Assembly (NCBI RefSeq): GCF_027942865.1
Contig: NC_134509.1
Location: 29,768,197-29,832,196, forward strand
DNA from: Odontesthes bonariensis
Taxonomy: Eukaryota > Chordata > Actinopteri > Atheriniformes > Atherinopsidae
DNA length: 64,000 nt
Reading direction: 5' to 3'
In this document: positions 36,309 to 47,252 of the stretch, in pieces
Layout of the letters: every line of letters begins with the position of its first letter
Position numbering within the stretch: the first letter of the stretch is position 1
Position numbers and translations under genes: made by a program
Notes under the pieces: model-generated
Databases searched by the model: none
Told to the model about the DNA's origin: nothing
Seen by the model: the letters and a program-made list of their open reading frames with translations, nothing else

Positions 36309-36879
36309 CACTGAAAAAAACAACTCATAAGATTTACTTAAAAAACCCTTTGTAAGTATTTGCACTCAAATGATTTAAATATTATTTAATGCTGCAATAT
36401 CAAGTAACACTCACTTGCCAGTATCAAATCAATTTTACTTACCATAAAACATAACAGTTTTGAAGATATTAAGTAACATTTACTTAATTACATCTAAGTT
36501 TTAAGTTATATTTATTTAAACAAATTAAGTAAAGTCTACTTGTTTTTCATAGACAGGAACATCATTTTACTCAAAATTTTAAGTAAATTTTATTTATCTG
36601 TAGTATTTGCTGTTATGAAGTAACTTAGTAGATTTTAACGATACACTTTCAGAGTAAAGTTTATGTAGTATTTATAGGTTTATGTACATACAACTATTAA
36701 ACATTTAAATTGTGTGAGGAAACCTAAGTAAAACTTACTTTTACCCCATAATTCATGCATTACGTTAATAAAATGTTTAATTTTACTTTAGTTCTTACTG
36801 AATCTTAAAAATACAAGGTAGAAATTATGACAGTTACTCTTTTAGAGTTTACTTCACCAAAAAGTCACTTTTTTCAGTG
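36309..36879. mobile_element. TA-flanked MITE upstream of tppp2
   Basis: Terminal inverted repeats CACTGAAAAAA and TTTTTTCAGTG are flanked by TA (36307-36308, 36880-36881). The interior is made of many AAGTAA/TTACTT motifs in both orientations, giving it extensive self-complementarity. The TA target suggests the Tc1/mariner group, but no transposase remains. Confidence 0.72.
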
Positions 36880-38509
36880 TAATCTTGCATCTTTGGAGGG
36901 ATCTATCATGTTTTATATGTCGTTTTATTTCACCCCAATATACTATTAATCTTTGTTTACATTGCAAGGGTCAGACCCTTGCACTGACCCAGAATGTGTT
37001 GTTCTCATTCTTTTCTTGCCTCCAAAACACTAAATTCAAGTCTCAGCTATCTGCCTTGCCCAGTGTGCATCTATCAAACACCCTCTTACTTTCTCTCTTT
37101 CTCCCTGTTGAGACAGAGTCCTGTTGTTTGGGCAAAAATGAGAATGGCACTTCATAGAACAAAGAGCTCTAACAACATGAAGCTGACACATTGCTTCATA
37201 TCCTTAAAGCATCACTAAAATATTTGGCAATTTTTTGCTTATTGGCTTCTTCTACAGTTGTGGGATATAACACCCTGTCATCAGTGTTTTAAAGCCAGAC
37301 CAAATGCACCACTAGAAGCCACAAAATATGTAAAGAGACATGGAACAGTAATATTACAGGACCTAAGAAGGATAATACGAGACATTTTTATATACTATGA
37401 TTGATGGATGCTACATATATATCAGCCGCGGCTATTCAGAGACAACACGAGAAGCCGGACAGCCTCTCCCATTCTCTGGCGAAATTGCTACATTAAATTA
37501 AGTTAAATTGACGATAAAACAGTTATTCACAAAACACAAGATATGCCCAATACTGCATTTACTTTCATAACTACAACATGTTGTCCTGAAGTGATTTGTT
37601 CTGAAATCGCCGCCGTTCACTGAGGAAATCATGTTATGAAGCCGCCACTAACAGCCAGGCTTCCGGGCCGAGGGCTGCCCGGCTTCGAGGAGGGGGCGGG
37701 AGAGTCAAGTTTTTTTCTACAATTCTAGGTCATCATTGGCTAAATCGACAAAAACTCATCACTTCCAAGGCTGCCCGGCGTCTCTGGGGGTAGATTAGAC
37801 GTGGGCGTGTCAATATGAGGGGCTGTGTCGTGATGATTGGAGTTAGTGTTTGTCCATCAGATCTTGTGGCAGCCGATTTTTTAAGCGGGGAGAAGCACGC
37901 TGGTACTTCAGTCCCAAAGCGGATACGAAAGAGACTGGTTGTCTGTGAAAGTGCTGTCGGAGTTTCACTCATTTCCCATCATTTCCATTTCCATCCTCAC
38001 ACACATACACTTTTGTAAATATTACACTGTAAATAAGAAACACATCCTTGTTGTTTAGAAGTTTTGTCAATCATATTCCTGTTGTGCATTTGTTTGTTGT
38101 GTTAGCTAGCTACTTTTAGTTGTTTCTTTCCAGAATTCAAGCTGCCCATTCACAAATGTTACCTTTTTTGAGAATACTTACCACCACCATCAAACTCTAA
38201 GTATTCATTATGACAGGGAAAAATGCTCCACAGATTCTGATCCAGCCACAGATCCAGCCATTTACAGGCCTTAGATTCGATCATACTTGATTTTGGCCTT
38301 GCTGTGTGAATTTTCAAAGTCTATACCTTTCTGTGTATTTGCTGGGCATACTGGTCATACTAGACACAGCTATGTTATAACTGATATATATATATATATT
38401 TATATATGTATGTATATATATCTATATATATTGGCAGTGCCAATTCTGTATCTGATACAGAATATAAATATAATAATATAAAATTTAAACAGAAGTAAAC
38501 AGTATAAAC
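36880..38509. other. Intergenic, unassigned, with a GC-richer island and AT microsatellite
   Basis: I find no supported exon. A GC-richer stretch (about 37600-37700, with CCGCCACTAACAGCC and GGGGGCGGGAGAG) stands out from AT-rich surroundings. An (AT)n tract lies at about 38383-38430. The minus-strand frame at 37733-37972 matches nothing I know. Confidence 0.4.
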
Positions 38510-39910
38510 TGTCAGGATCTGTATTCTTGGTTATATTTTGTACTTAGTTATTGTTGTTTTTATTTAGTACTTTGTTTCCTTTTTTAGATTCAGTCTTTGT
38601 TTCATTTTAGTTCTGTTTATTCAGTATTCAGTTATGTTTTATTTCTCCTTGTGTATTCTTTGTTAGTGTGCTCTCTCTCGCCCCCTGTGTTCTGCCATCT
38701 CTCTCTCTCCTCAGTCTCTCTCCTGCTGTCTGCTCTCATTCATTCACCTGCAACCCGTTTCCAATCAACCACCAGTTCCTACTCCAGTAATCACCTCCCC
38801 AGTATATATGTCTGTCTTGTCCAACCACTCCTTGCCGGATCCTCTTCAATACTTCGGTCTTTAGTCTTGTCATGTCCCCTAGTCTGGTCTGGTATTGTCC
38901 CCCTGGTCTGTTATTTCTAGTCCGCCTTCCTCGCCTTTGTGTTCTCGCCCCGGTCCCTGGTTTTTCCTCGTCTGTCCTTTTGCTAGTGTTTTGTTATTTT
39001 CTTAGTTTCATGTCCAGAGGGGTATTCCACGAAGCTGGCTTAGCGGAAAGCCTCGCTTTTCTCGCTACTTCTGGCTAATCTTAGAGAGAGTTCCGTTCCA
39101 CAAACGTGGCTTATTTGAATGCCCGCTGAGTAACCATGGTAACTTATGCCGCTGAACTAGCCTGCTCCTGGGCAGGCTAAAGTTGAAGCTTAGCTTAGCT
39201 GTGTCTCAAAGAATGTCCGACCGGCTGAAACAGACTCCCGAAAGAAATGTTCACCAAGAATTCTGCGCTCCCGCAACTCATGTCTTGTCTAAAAAACGAA
39301 ACAAAAACTGTGGTTATCATATCACCACTTTCACTGTCTCGAAAAATCAATCAGTCGGTGCCAGTGCAACTAAAGAAACTTAACTATACACACGTATTGA
39401 ACATGAAATTAAATGAGAGAGAACATGGTATTTATTAAAACTACTCAATACCTAACAAACATCCGATCTACACCCACGTAGGACCAGACTCAGAAAAATG
39501 GGGGACAGGTAATGATGTTGAAAATACAAATTATTGAAAGCTCCTTTCAGAACAGTCAAGGACACTGTACAAACAAGATATTAGATAAAAACACAGGAAT
39601 TAAAACATCATACCATATTAAAAATACACAGAACGGAGCAATCACTGGAGGTAAGCACACTTGAACGGATGGGTTTTGAGTTAAAACTTGAACAGAGGGA
39701 GAGTGCAGTATTGCGAATGTCGGGGGGGCAAGATTGTGGATGGCATGTGTACAGAAGAATTTTGACCTCTGTCCTTTCAGGCTGCTGCTCAACATTTACA
39801 GTAGCCGATAATGTAAAACAACCTACTGGCTGAAGTATATGCATTAAGTTCATCTCCCTCAGGCTTCCCTAATGTTATCGGTGCACTAGACTGTGCCCAT
39901 GTACGCATCC

Positions 39911-40703
39911 AAGGCAAGGCAAGGCAAATTTATTTGTAGAGCACAATTCATACACAAGGCAATTCAAAGTGCTTTACAGCTACATAAAATCACAAGAAGG
40001 CAATAAAATCATTCCAAAAAACAAAGAAATCATTAATTAATTAATTTAAAAGTTAAAGGTAGGGTAGGAGATCCTGGATTTTGAGTCCAGCGAAGCTGCA
40101 TTTTGAAAATACACAGGTAAAAAGTCCCAACCCTTTTCTTCACTTTTCCCCCGAAGGCACGCCTCGAGAGTACATGAACGCGCACAAGCACGAAGGTGCA
40201 CGAGCGCTGTTCTGACAGCAAGCATCGATCGTTGCCGTATTTAGTAATTAGTATTTAGTATATGATAACTATATGTTTAATAATGCTAGGTGCTAGCCAA
40301 GCTGGCTCTAGTTTAGCTTCCTGCCAAGCTTCTGGACACGTAATTCGTTCACGGAGGAGGGTACGCGCACAGGGGGAAGGAGGGGGAGGGAGGAGCAGAT
40401 TGCAGTTTGATAGACGGCATCAGAATCCAATCATTGTTAACGGTCCGTTCAGTATGATTGGATAGTGTTTTTCCTAGAATGTACATTCTAGAGGCCACTA
40501 AAACTTTTCATATTTGTGTCAAAACTTTTAATTAATTGGTTACAATGGGGGTGTGAAGAGTATTTCAAGCAATATGTGAAAAAATGTTCCAGAAAAAGAT
40601 CCCCTACCCCACCTTTAAGAGTGCAGATAAAATACTTTCAGGTGGCATATGCACCGCTAAATAGAACTGTTTTCAGTCTGGATTTAAACATTATGACATT
40701 GTC
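39911..40703 (-). mobile_element. L2/CR1-like LINE 3' fragment, itself interrupted by a MITE
   Basis: The plus strand begins with AAGGCAAGGCAAGGC followed by AATTTATTTGTAGAGCAC, the reverse of the fish L2-like 3' end with short tandem repeats. It resumes after the MITE with CTGTTTTCAGTCTGGATTTA, similar to the 3' coding end of the larger copy at 41427. The copy is strongly 5'-truncated. Flanks TCCAAGGC and TCCAGGCC suggest a short duplication. Confidence 0.7.
40057..40614. mobile_element. TTAA-flanked MITE, 558 bp
   Basis: Terminal repeats AGGTAGGGTAGGAGAT and ATCCCCTACCCCACCT match imperfectly (AGGTRGGGTAGGRGAT) and are flanked by TTAA (40053-40056, 40615-40618). It sits inside a LINE fragment that sits inside a Harbinger element, so it is the innermost and youngest layer. 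No coding sequence. Confidence 0.82.
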
Positions 40704-41616
40704 CAGGCCCCTGCTGGACCCGTGGAGGCTGACAATGTAAACCGAAAATTTTTCCATATCCTAAATACATGCCCAGTAATATTGTTGTAATGTTTTAAAT
40801 ACTTGAACGCAGTTTTTCTAGAGAAGATAATTGCTTTGTATATGGGATTATCGTCCATTGACTCTTTTGGGCTTTCACATGCGCGAGCATACAAACAACC
40901 GGTAAGTGACATGCTGTTTATAAAGTTGTTTTGTAACGTCCCCATGCCAGTAATGTGAGAACCATGCATATGGTTTTGATGGTAAGGCTTGTGACTTTAT
41001 TGTCTGATGGTTTATAAAGTGGTGTGACATTTCGGCAGTGTGCAAATTGTTGTTTTACGTGGAAGGGTTAGCACTTGCCCCTTAGCCACCACGTATTAGC
41101 CTCGCATGACAGGCTGCGCAAACAGCGCAATCTCCGCACAGGGAGTGCTGATTTGCAGCTGTCTGTGTCCTACTATCAGTATTTGACAACCTCTAGCAAT
41201 GGGATTGCGTTTCAAATGCCCCGGAGTTCCCCTTTAAGATTGCTCCTGTTGAGATGTAACCGTGAGAAAATAATTTGTGGGTCACACACATTCACGATAA
41301 TATAGTCACAAAGTATGATGATGCGTGTCGATTATTGGGTTATTAATAAACTGAGCAGGGTCAGTATATTTGTGCTGTACATCTCATACAGAGACAATTC
41401 AGCATGCTTTATGTAAACAAATTATGAGGCAAGGCAAGGCATCTTTATTTATATAGCGCATTTCATACCACAGGCAACTCAATGTGCTTTACATAAAGAC
41501 AAGGCATTTAAAAGAACAGCATAAAGCAGCAATTTAAAGAGAAAAAACAAATAGAATAAAAATTTAAAACATAGTTAAAAGCAATCAAAGAAGAGGGGAA
41601 AAAGAAAGATATAAAC

Positions 41617-43092
41617 TCAACCATACGCACACAGAAAGAGAAATGTTTTTAACCTGGATTTAAAAGTGCTTACAGTTGGGGCTGATTTCAGTTCTGCTGG
41701 TAGTTTGTTCCAGTTATGTGCAGCATAACAGCTAAAAGCTGCCTCACCGTGTCTAGTTTGAACTCTGGGCTCCACTATCTGACCTGAGTCAGCAGATCTC
41801 AGAGCTCTGCTGGGTTTATACTCTACTAGCATGTCATTCATGTATTCTGGACCTAAACCATTCTGTGATTTGTAGACGAGTAGCAGAACTTTAAAATCTA
41901 TTCTATATCTGACCGGGAGCCAATGTAAAGACTTGAGAACTGGGGTGATGTGATGTGATCTCTTTGTTCTGGTTAAAACTCGGGCTGCAGCGTTCTGAAT
42001 GAGCTGCAGCTGTTTGAGACTCTTTTGGGGGAGTCCAGTCAGAAGACCATTACAGTAGTCAAGTCTGCTGGAGATGAAAACATGAATCAGCTTCTCCTGA
42101 TCTGTTTGGGACATGAAACCCTTAATTCTGGATATGTTCTTAAGTTGATAAAAGGCTGATTTGGTGACTGATTTGATATGATAGTTGAAGGTCAGGTCTG
42201 AGTCTATCAGCACGCCGAGGTTCCGGACTTGGTCTTTAGTTTCTAGAGACAGTGACTCAAGATGTTTACTGACAGCAAACCTCTTCTCTTTGTTGCCAAA
42301 CACAATGACCTCAGTTTTTTCTTGATTTAACTGAAGGAAATTTTGGTTCATCCACTTTTTGACTTGCTCTAAGCAGTCACACAATGACTCTATAGGGCTG
42401 TAGTCATCTGGAGACAGTGCGAGATATATCTGTGTGTCATCTGCATAGCTGTGGTAGCTGTGGTAGTTCTTCAGAATTTGTCCCAGAGGCAGCATGTATA
42501 GAGTGAACAGAAGGGGTCCAAGAACTGACCCCTGAGGAACTCCACATGTCATAGCCACTCGATCAGATTGATTACTTCCAATAGTCACAAAATAACTCCG
42601 CTCCTCTAAGTAGGACCTGAACCATTCTAGTACTGTCCCGCTGTGTCCTGCCCAGGTTTCCAACCTGTTCAGCAGTATACTGTGATCCACAGTGTCAAAT
42701 GCAGCACTAAGATCCAACAGGACCAGAACTGACACCTTGCCTGAGTCAGTGTTCAACCTTATGTCATTTAACACTTTAATAAGAGCCGTTTCTGTACTGT
42801 GGTGAGGTCGGAAGCCTGACTGAAATTTGTCAAGGAGTCCACTGGAGTTCAAGAAGTTACTGAGTTGATTAAAAACCACTTTCTCAACAATCTTGGCTAT
42901 AAAAGGAAGATTTGAGATGGGTCTGTAGTTGGTTAAAATGGAAGCATCCAATGTTGTCTTTTTTAGGAGTGGCTGGATGGCAGCTACTTTTAAGGGTTTA
43001 GGAAACGCTGATATCAGCTGTGGGATCAGCTGATAGATCAGCGTGACGTGATGACGCACGTAACGTGATGGGAAAGGAGCATCAATGCCCAC
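41617..43092 (-). pseudogene. LINE reverse transcriptase (ORF2 C-terminal part)
   Basis: The 491-codon open frame holds the reverse transcriptase core: YRPISNLPF near 56, QSGFRPHHSTETAL near 91, DLSAAFDTVDH at 127-137, GVPQGSVLGPLLF at 184-196 and the catalytic YADD at 216-219. After the thumb come RLDYCNGLLTGLP and SLHWLPVRYRIDFK, usual near the C-terminus of L2/CR1-like proteins. The frame lacks the N-terminal endonuclease, which lies upstream in other frames, so the full ORF2 is not translatable. Confidence 0.88.
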
Positions 43093-43455
43093 CTTGCTAC
43101 ACTTACAATAGTTTTAAAGAAGTCAGATGGCATTGTGTCAAGACAGGATGTCGATGCTGGACTGTTTCTTCCATGGTTTTTTGGTCAACTGTATTGAATT
43201 CTGACATCATAGTTGATTGATTCCTAGGTGGTTTTAAGGTTTGCGTCATTTTATTATTTTGCTGATTTATGTTGATATTTAGCCTTATAGATTTGATTTT
43301 ATTCATTGAAAAAACAAGCAAATTCATTGCATTTTTCTGTGGAACAGAATTCTGAAACTATCTGTTTTGGGGGGGTTGTCAGCTTATTAACCATAGCAAA
43401 CAGAGCACGAGTGTTGTGGATGTTCTTATTAATCATTTCAGATAAGTGTTGCTGT

Positions 43456-44649
43456 CTAGCCCGGACTAACCTGGTGTTTAAAATTACAAAGACTTTGTTT
43501 GTAGAGGTCATGGTGAATTTGAAGTTTAGTTTTTCTCCATTTACGCTCTGCTTTCCTGCATTCTGTTTTCAAAGCCTTTACCATAATAGTGTTCCTCCAT
43601 GGTGTTCGCTTTCTGCTCAAGATTATCTTATTTTTAACAGGTGCAACAGTATCCATGACATTTGAGATTTTCAAGTAAAAGTTATCTAAGAGTTCATCAA
43701 CTGTCTCTGCACTCGCAGTTGATGACATAGCTATAACTTCCATAAACTTAGCACTGGTATTCTCATTTATGTACCTTTTTCTAACAGACACACGGGTTAA
43801 CTGACTGTTTGGAGTTAACTGTAAGTCAGAGAACACACAGAAATGATCAGAGAGCGCCAAGTCCTTGATATCAACAGAAGAAATGTCAACACCTTTAGAG
43901 ATAACCAGATCCAGTGTGTGGCCTCGAGTATGTGTGGGTCCATTCACATGTTGAAGGAGGCCAAAAGTGTCAAGTAGAGAGCAGAGTTCTTTGGCATTAG
44001 TGTCCATGTTATTGTCCATGCGAATGTTAAAATCCCCTGTTATGATAAAAAAGTTATAGTCAGTGCAGATAACTGACAGCAGTTCAGCAAACTCATCAAA
44101 GAAAGTTCCTGGGTATCTTGGTGGTCTATAAATGATTAGGAAGATAACTTTTGGATCCCCCTTTACTAAAAAAATTAGATATTCAAAAGAGCTAAAATCA
44201 CCAAGTAAAATTTATTTGCACTGAAAGACTGATTTAAAAATGGCGGCAACTCCCCTGCCCTTCTTACCACTTCGACACTTATTGATAAAACTGAAATTTG
44301 TTGGTGCTGCCTCATTGAGAATGGTATCACAGCTACATTCAGTCAGCCATGTTTCACTAAGAAATAAAAAGTCTAGATTATAGGTCATGATCATGTCATT
44401 TACTGAGAGAGATTTGTTGGCTAGTGATCTGATATTGAGTAGGGCTAATCTCGTGGAGACAACAGGTGATACTGGTGTGTTTCGGGGTTGACACACTATA
44501 TTGAATAGATTGGTATATTTAACTGAACCTTTTTTATTTCTCACCAGTTTGACCACTTTTCTGTTACCTGTCATCACAGGGATTGAAAAGGCTGTCTGAA
44601 CTCCATAGGGCCCTGACACAAAGAGGAGAGTATAAATACATGAGGACAA
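43456..44649 (-). pseudogene. LINE apurinic-type endonuclease domain, in pieces
   Basis: The piece at 44649-44212 carries LALLNIRSLANKS and DFLFLSETWL, the N-terminal catalytic motifs of the endonuclease. The stretch near 44060-44020 gives ITGDFNIR, and the piece at 44019-43456 carries GHTLDLVIS and LSDHFCVFSDL, the last including the SDH histidine motif. All belong to the LINE at 41427-44695. Frameshifts separate them, and the linker continues in yet another frame at 43511-43299. Confidence 0.8.
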
Positions 44650-44703
44650 TAAAATAAATGTGCAACAATTGACAATGGTATGAAACTTTCATAACTTACG
44701 CAT

Positions 44704-44892
44704 TTAGTCTGTCCGCAGTTGTTTGCCATGCCGTTTCTTCGCTTTATTGATCACAGCTGTATTACCATTTCTGGTGATGACACTTTTAAAATCCTCATAC
44801 AGCTCCATCAGCATTATTTGTTCAGCTGCCGAAAAAATAACAGCTCTTGTCTTGCTCTCATTTTCTGCCTCCTCCGTTTTTCCACCATCCAC
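44704..44892 (-). pseudogene. Myb/SANT-like exon of the Harbinger element, frameshifted
   Basis: From the ATG at 44892 the frame reads MDGGKTEEAENESKTRAVIF, then SAAEQIMLMELYEDFKSVI and INKAKK, the first helices of a Myb/SANT-like domain. It then leaves frame: the alternate frame reads ETAWQTTADRLNA up to a donor (TGC|GTAAGTT), which is the expected third helix. A one-base shift around 44735 therefore separates the two halves. The protein would have been the DNA-binding partner of the HARBI1-like nuclease. Confidence 0.7.
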
Positions 44893-45589
44893 TCGTCAGG
44901 GCTTCTTACGTTCCTCGTGCACTCGTACTAAGCTAGGCTATGTAAGCCTCGCTTGGATTAGCCTCACCGAGATGCAGCTAAAATGTCTTTGTGGAACGAC
45001 TTGAGGCTTAATTGGGAGATGGTGTTAGTTCAAGCGAGGCTTTCCCTCTACAGCCTGGCTTTCTTTAGCTACTTTCGTGGAATACCCCTCAGTTTAGTTT
45101 TTGATAATTCCAGCTTTGGTTTTTTCCTTGTTAAATAAATCCTTTAACTTTATTTTTGCCTCCCATTGTGTCTGCACCTGGGTCCTCCCCTAAACACAAC
45201 CATGACATAAACAAATGCCATTCCCAATCTTCAGATACTATGACAAAATCAACAACATATGTGTACACATATACATATATGTGAAATAGATCATGAGAAT
45301 TAAAAATAGTATAAACAAACAGTGCAAGTCCAGTAAAAAAAAACAGTCCAAGAGTAAGATAAAAAAGAGTGTGCATCGGACTAATATTATCAGTTAAGAA
45401 CTTAACATGATCACAAAAAGCTGTTTTTCTGATACGAAAAAAATTGTTAGGATCATAGCCATTTATTTTTCCCCCAACTTTATTTGTAATGGCAACAGTG
45501 TTTTTTTCTTTTTACTTTTTTTTCAGTATAGGCAGGGTTCTGCAGTGTAGTATGTCAGCTACCAGGCACTCCTGGACAGGTTCAGGCCT

Positions 45590-45870
45590 GGCAATGTGCA
45601 TAACAAAGGTTGGGGTAAGTCAAAATGAGTCCCAAGCACAGTTGAGAAGATTTAATGTTAAAAACTTCACTAGTATTGCTTTAAAACTAAATATTTGTCC
45701 CAAGGTCATTCTGCAGCATGGCACTGACCCTAAACAAACAGTCTCAGCCTCCAGCCATGAGGAACAATCTTAAGCAACAAGAATAACAGGATCTGTTGGT
45801 TTAAAGGCCACAGAGCCCTCATCTCAACTTGATGGGATTAAGGGACAGAAGTTAAGGACAGTCAGCGTCA
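45590..45870 (+). mobile_element. Possible Tc1-like transposase relic
   Basis: The frame around 45690 reads KVILQHGTDPKQT, recalling the Q(Q/H)D.DPKHT motif that holds the second aspartate of Tc1-like transposases. GCCACAGAGCCCTCATCTCAAC further on resembles the W.AQSPDLN region. The copy is heavily deleted and no terminal repeats were found. Confidence 0.35.
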
Positions 45871-47252
45871 ATTTGTTGTGAGTTAACGGTTTTTCCATAG
45901 CTCAAACTGTGAACCTAAACATTGTCAAAAATCCACCAAATCAGAATTAATGACACCTAGTAGAAACTGTAGATTTTTACGTTGAACCAGTAGTTTTCTT
46001 TTAACTTTTTTCTTATTCTAGATATCAGAAACAAATAACAAAAACTGTAAACCTCTGGGAAATCCAGTCACCTTTTACTTGCTTAGCTATTCACAGTGAG
46101 AATTTTTCATCAGGGGCCCGAATGTTGGCAAACTGTGCAGCATAATGTAATGAGTTTTAATTGGATGAGTAAATATGGATAATATTAAAAAAAGTTTTTA
46201 CAGTAACAGCATCCGAAAAATAATAAGTGAGCTTTAATTGTGGTGTTGTGTTCTTTTAAGTAAAATGCAAGTCAATCAATTACTTTAGAGGGATAACTCA
46301 AATACTTTCCATTTGCTTTTTAGTGTCTTTGGATTATTTTTTCAACATTTCTCTCGTATTTGCAATGATTTCCTAAAATCTTAATTCATCTGCTGAATCA
46401 TTTTATCTGTTTTTGAGGTTTCAACCCACATGTTCTATGTTTTGTTGACATGACAAACAGTACAGATTGTTTTGACATCGGGCACCACCACAAAACTGCT
46501 CAGTCACATGGAAAGCTAAAGGGTGTGCGGGACTGTCTCTCCACTATATGAAATTCTGACAAGTCTCGTCAATTCATCTCCCATGAAGAGACAACTCACA
46601 GATTTGCTTCTTTGTGCTGTATGTTATTAAAATTGCCAAGCAGCTTGAGGTCATGTCTCATATGATGAAATCTAGATATTTGAAAAGTACAGAAAAAAGA
46701 AATCCAGGCAGGAGTCACCCTGCTTCTTAAGAAGATATGAATTTTGAATACAAGAAAATAAATGATTTTGTATTCTTGAATTTTCACACATGAATAAATT
46801 ATAACACGTTTGTTGAAATGAAATGTCACAGTAATGCAGCAAGACTTTACAAGGCATTGCTCATAGGTGGCGAAGTTTAGTTGTTATTTTGCTGACTACT
46901 TGACCTTACTGTGTGAGTTCACCTGATATTCTTGCTTGTAAGCAGATCTCATCTTGCATGCAGACCTCAGTACTTTCACTCAAACGGATTATTGTGACAG
47001 ACTAGAGAACAGATTGTGTGGGAAGGCATCACCTTACTGCTTATAGTAGAAACAAAGGCTTACCTTTAAATATCAGCAACAGACTGCAATGTGTGGTCAG
47101 AAAAGTAGTCGTAGGTTCAGGAGCCAGTGGAGGGACTTTTGTGGAACTTTTTCAGACTTGCTACACTTGACTTCATGGACTTATCGACATTTTGAAGATT
47201 CACAAACTAAAACTACTAATTTTGGTTTCTCATATTTGCCTCATTTGGCATC
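45871..47252. other. Intergenic sequence upstream of the TRIM gene
   Basis: AT-rich and unique by eye. It must contain the TRIM promoter and any 5' untranslated sequence. I see no distinct TATA box, interferon-response element or other exon that I could support. Confidence 0.4.

Larger units (their letters stand above)
39863..40760 (+). pseudogene. HARBI1-like transposase, DDE region split by a LINE
   Basis: After an acceptor (CCCTCAG|G) the first part reads FPNVIGALDCAHVRIQ (39865-39912), containing the first catalytic aspartate (GALDCAH) of the DDE_4 endonuclease. The second part, APAGPVEADNVNRKFFHI, begins at about 40704, exactly where the frame would continue. The intervening 0.8 kb is a LINE fragment. 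Later catalytic residues were not found. This shows the element once encoded its own nuclease. Confidence 0.75.
41427..44695 (-). mobile_element. L2/CR1-like LINE, nearly complete ORF2 but frame-broken
   Basis: On the minus strand an apurinic-type endonuclease is followed by a linker and a reverse transcriptase. The 3' end is marked on the plus strand by AGGCAAGGCAAGGC and TTTATTTATATAGCGCATTT. Reading frames are broken between endonuclease, linker and reverse transcriptase. Borders are approximate; I did not find a target duplication. It is inserted in the Harbinger element between the transposase and Myb parts. Confidence 0.82.
39018..45089 (+). mobile_element. PIF/Harbinger element nested in the solo LTR
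   Basis: Perfect 16-bp terminal repeats, AGGGGTATTCCACGAA and TTCGTGGAATACCCCT, are flanked by the trinucleotide CAG (39015-39017, 45090-45092). It carries pieces of a HARBI1-like DDE transposase on the plus strand (39863-40760) and a Myb/SANT-like exon on the minus strand (44704-44892), the usual convergent arrangement. Two LINE insertions (39911-40703 and 41427-44695) have split it and killed it. AAGCGAGGCTTTCC-type subterminal repeats occur inside both ends. Confidence 0.9.
38510..45207 (+). mobile_element. Solo-LTR-like element split by nested insertions
   Basis: It starts TGTCAGGATC and ends AACCATGACA, with inverted TGTCA/TGACA tips, and is flanked by a 5-bp duplication TAAAC (38505-38509, 45208-45212). 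With the nested element removed it is about 0.63 kb. It contains AGTATATATGTC (TATA-like) near 38800 and AAATAAATCC (polyadenylation-like) near 45136. A single copy with LTR-type ends and no internal retroviral genes fits a solo LTR. Confidence 0.62.
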
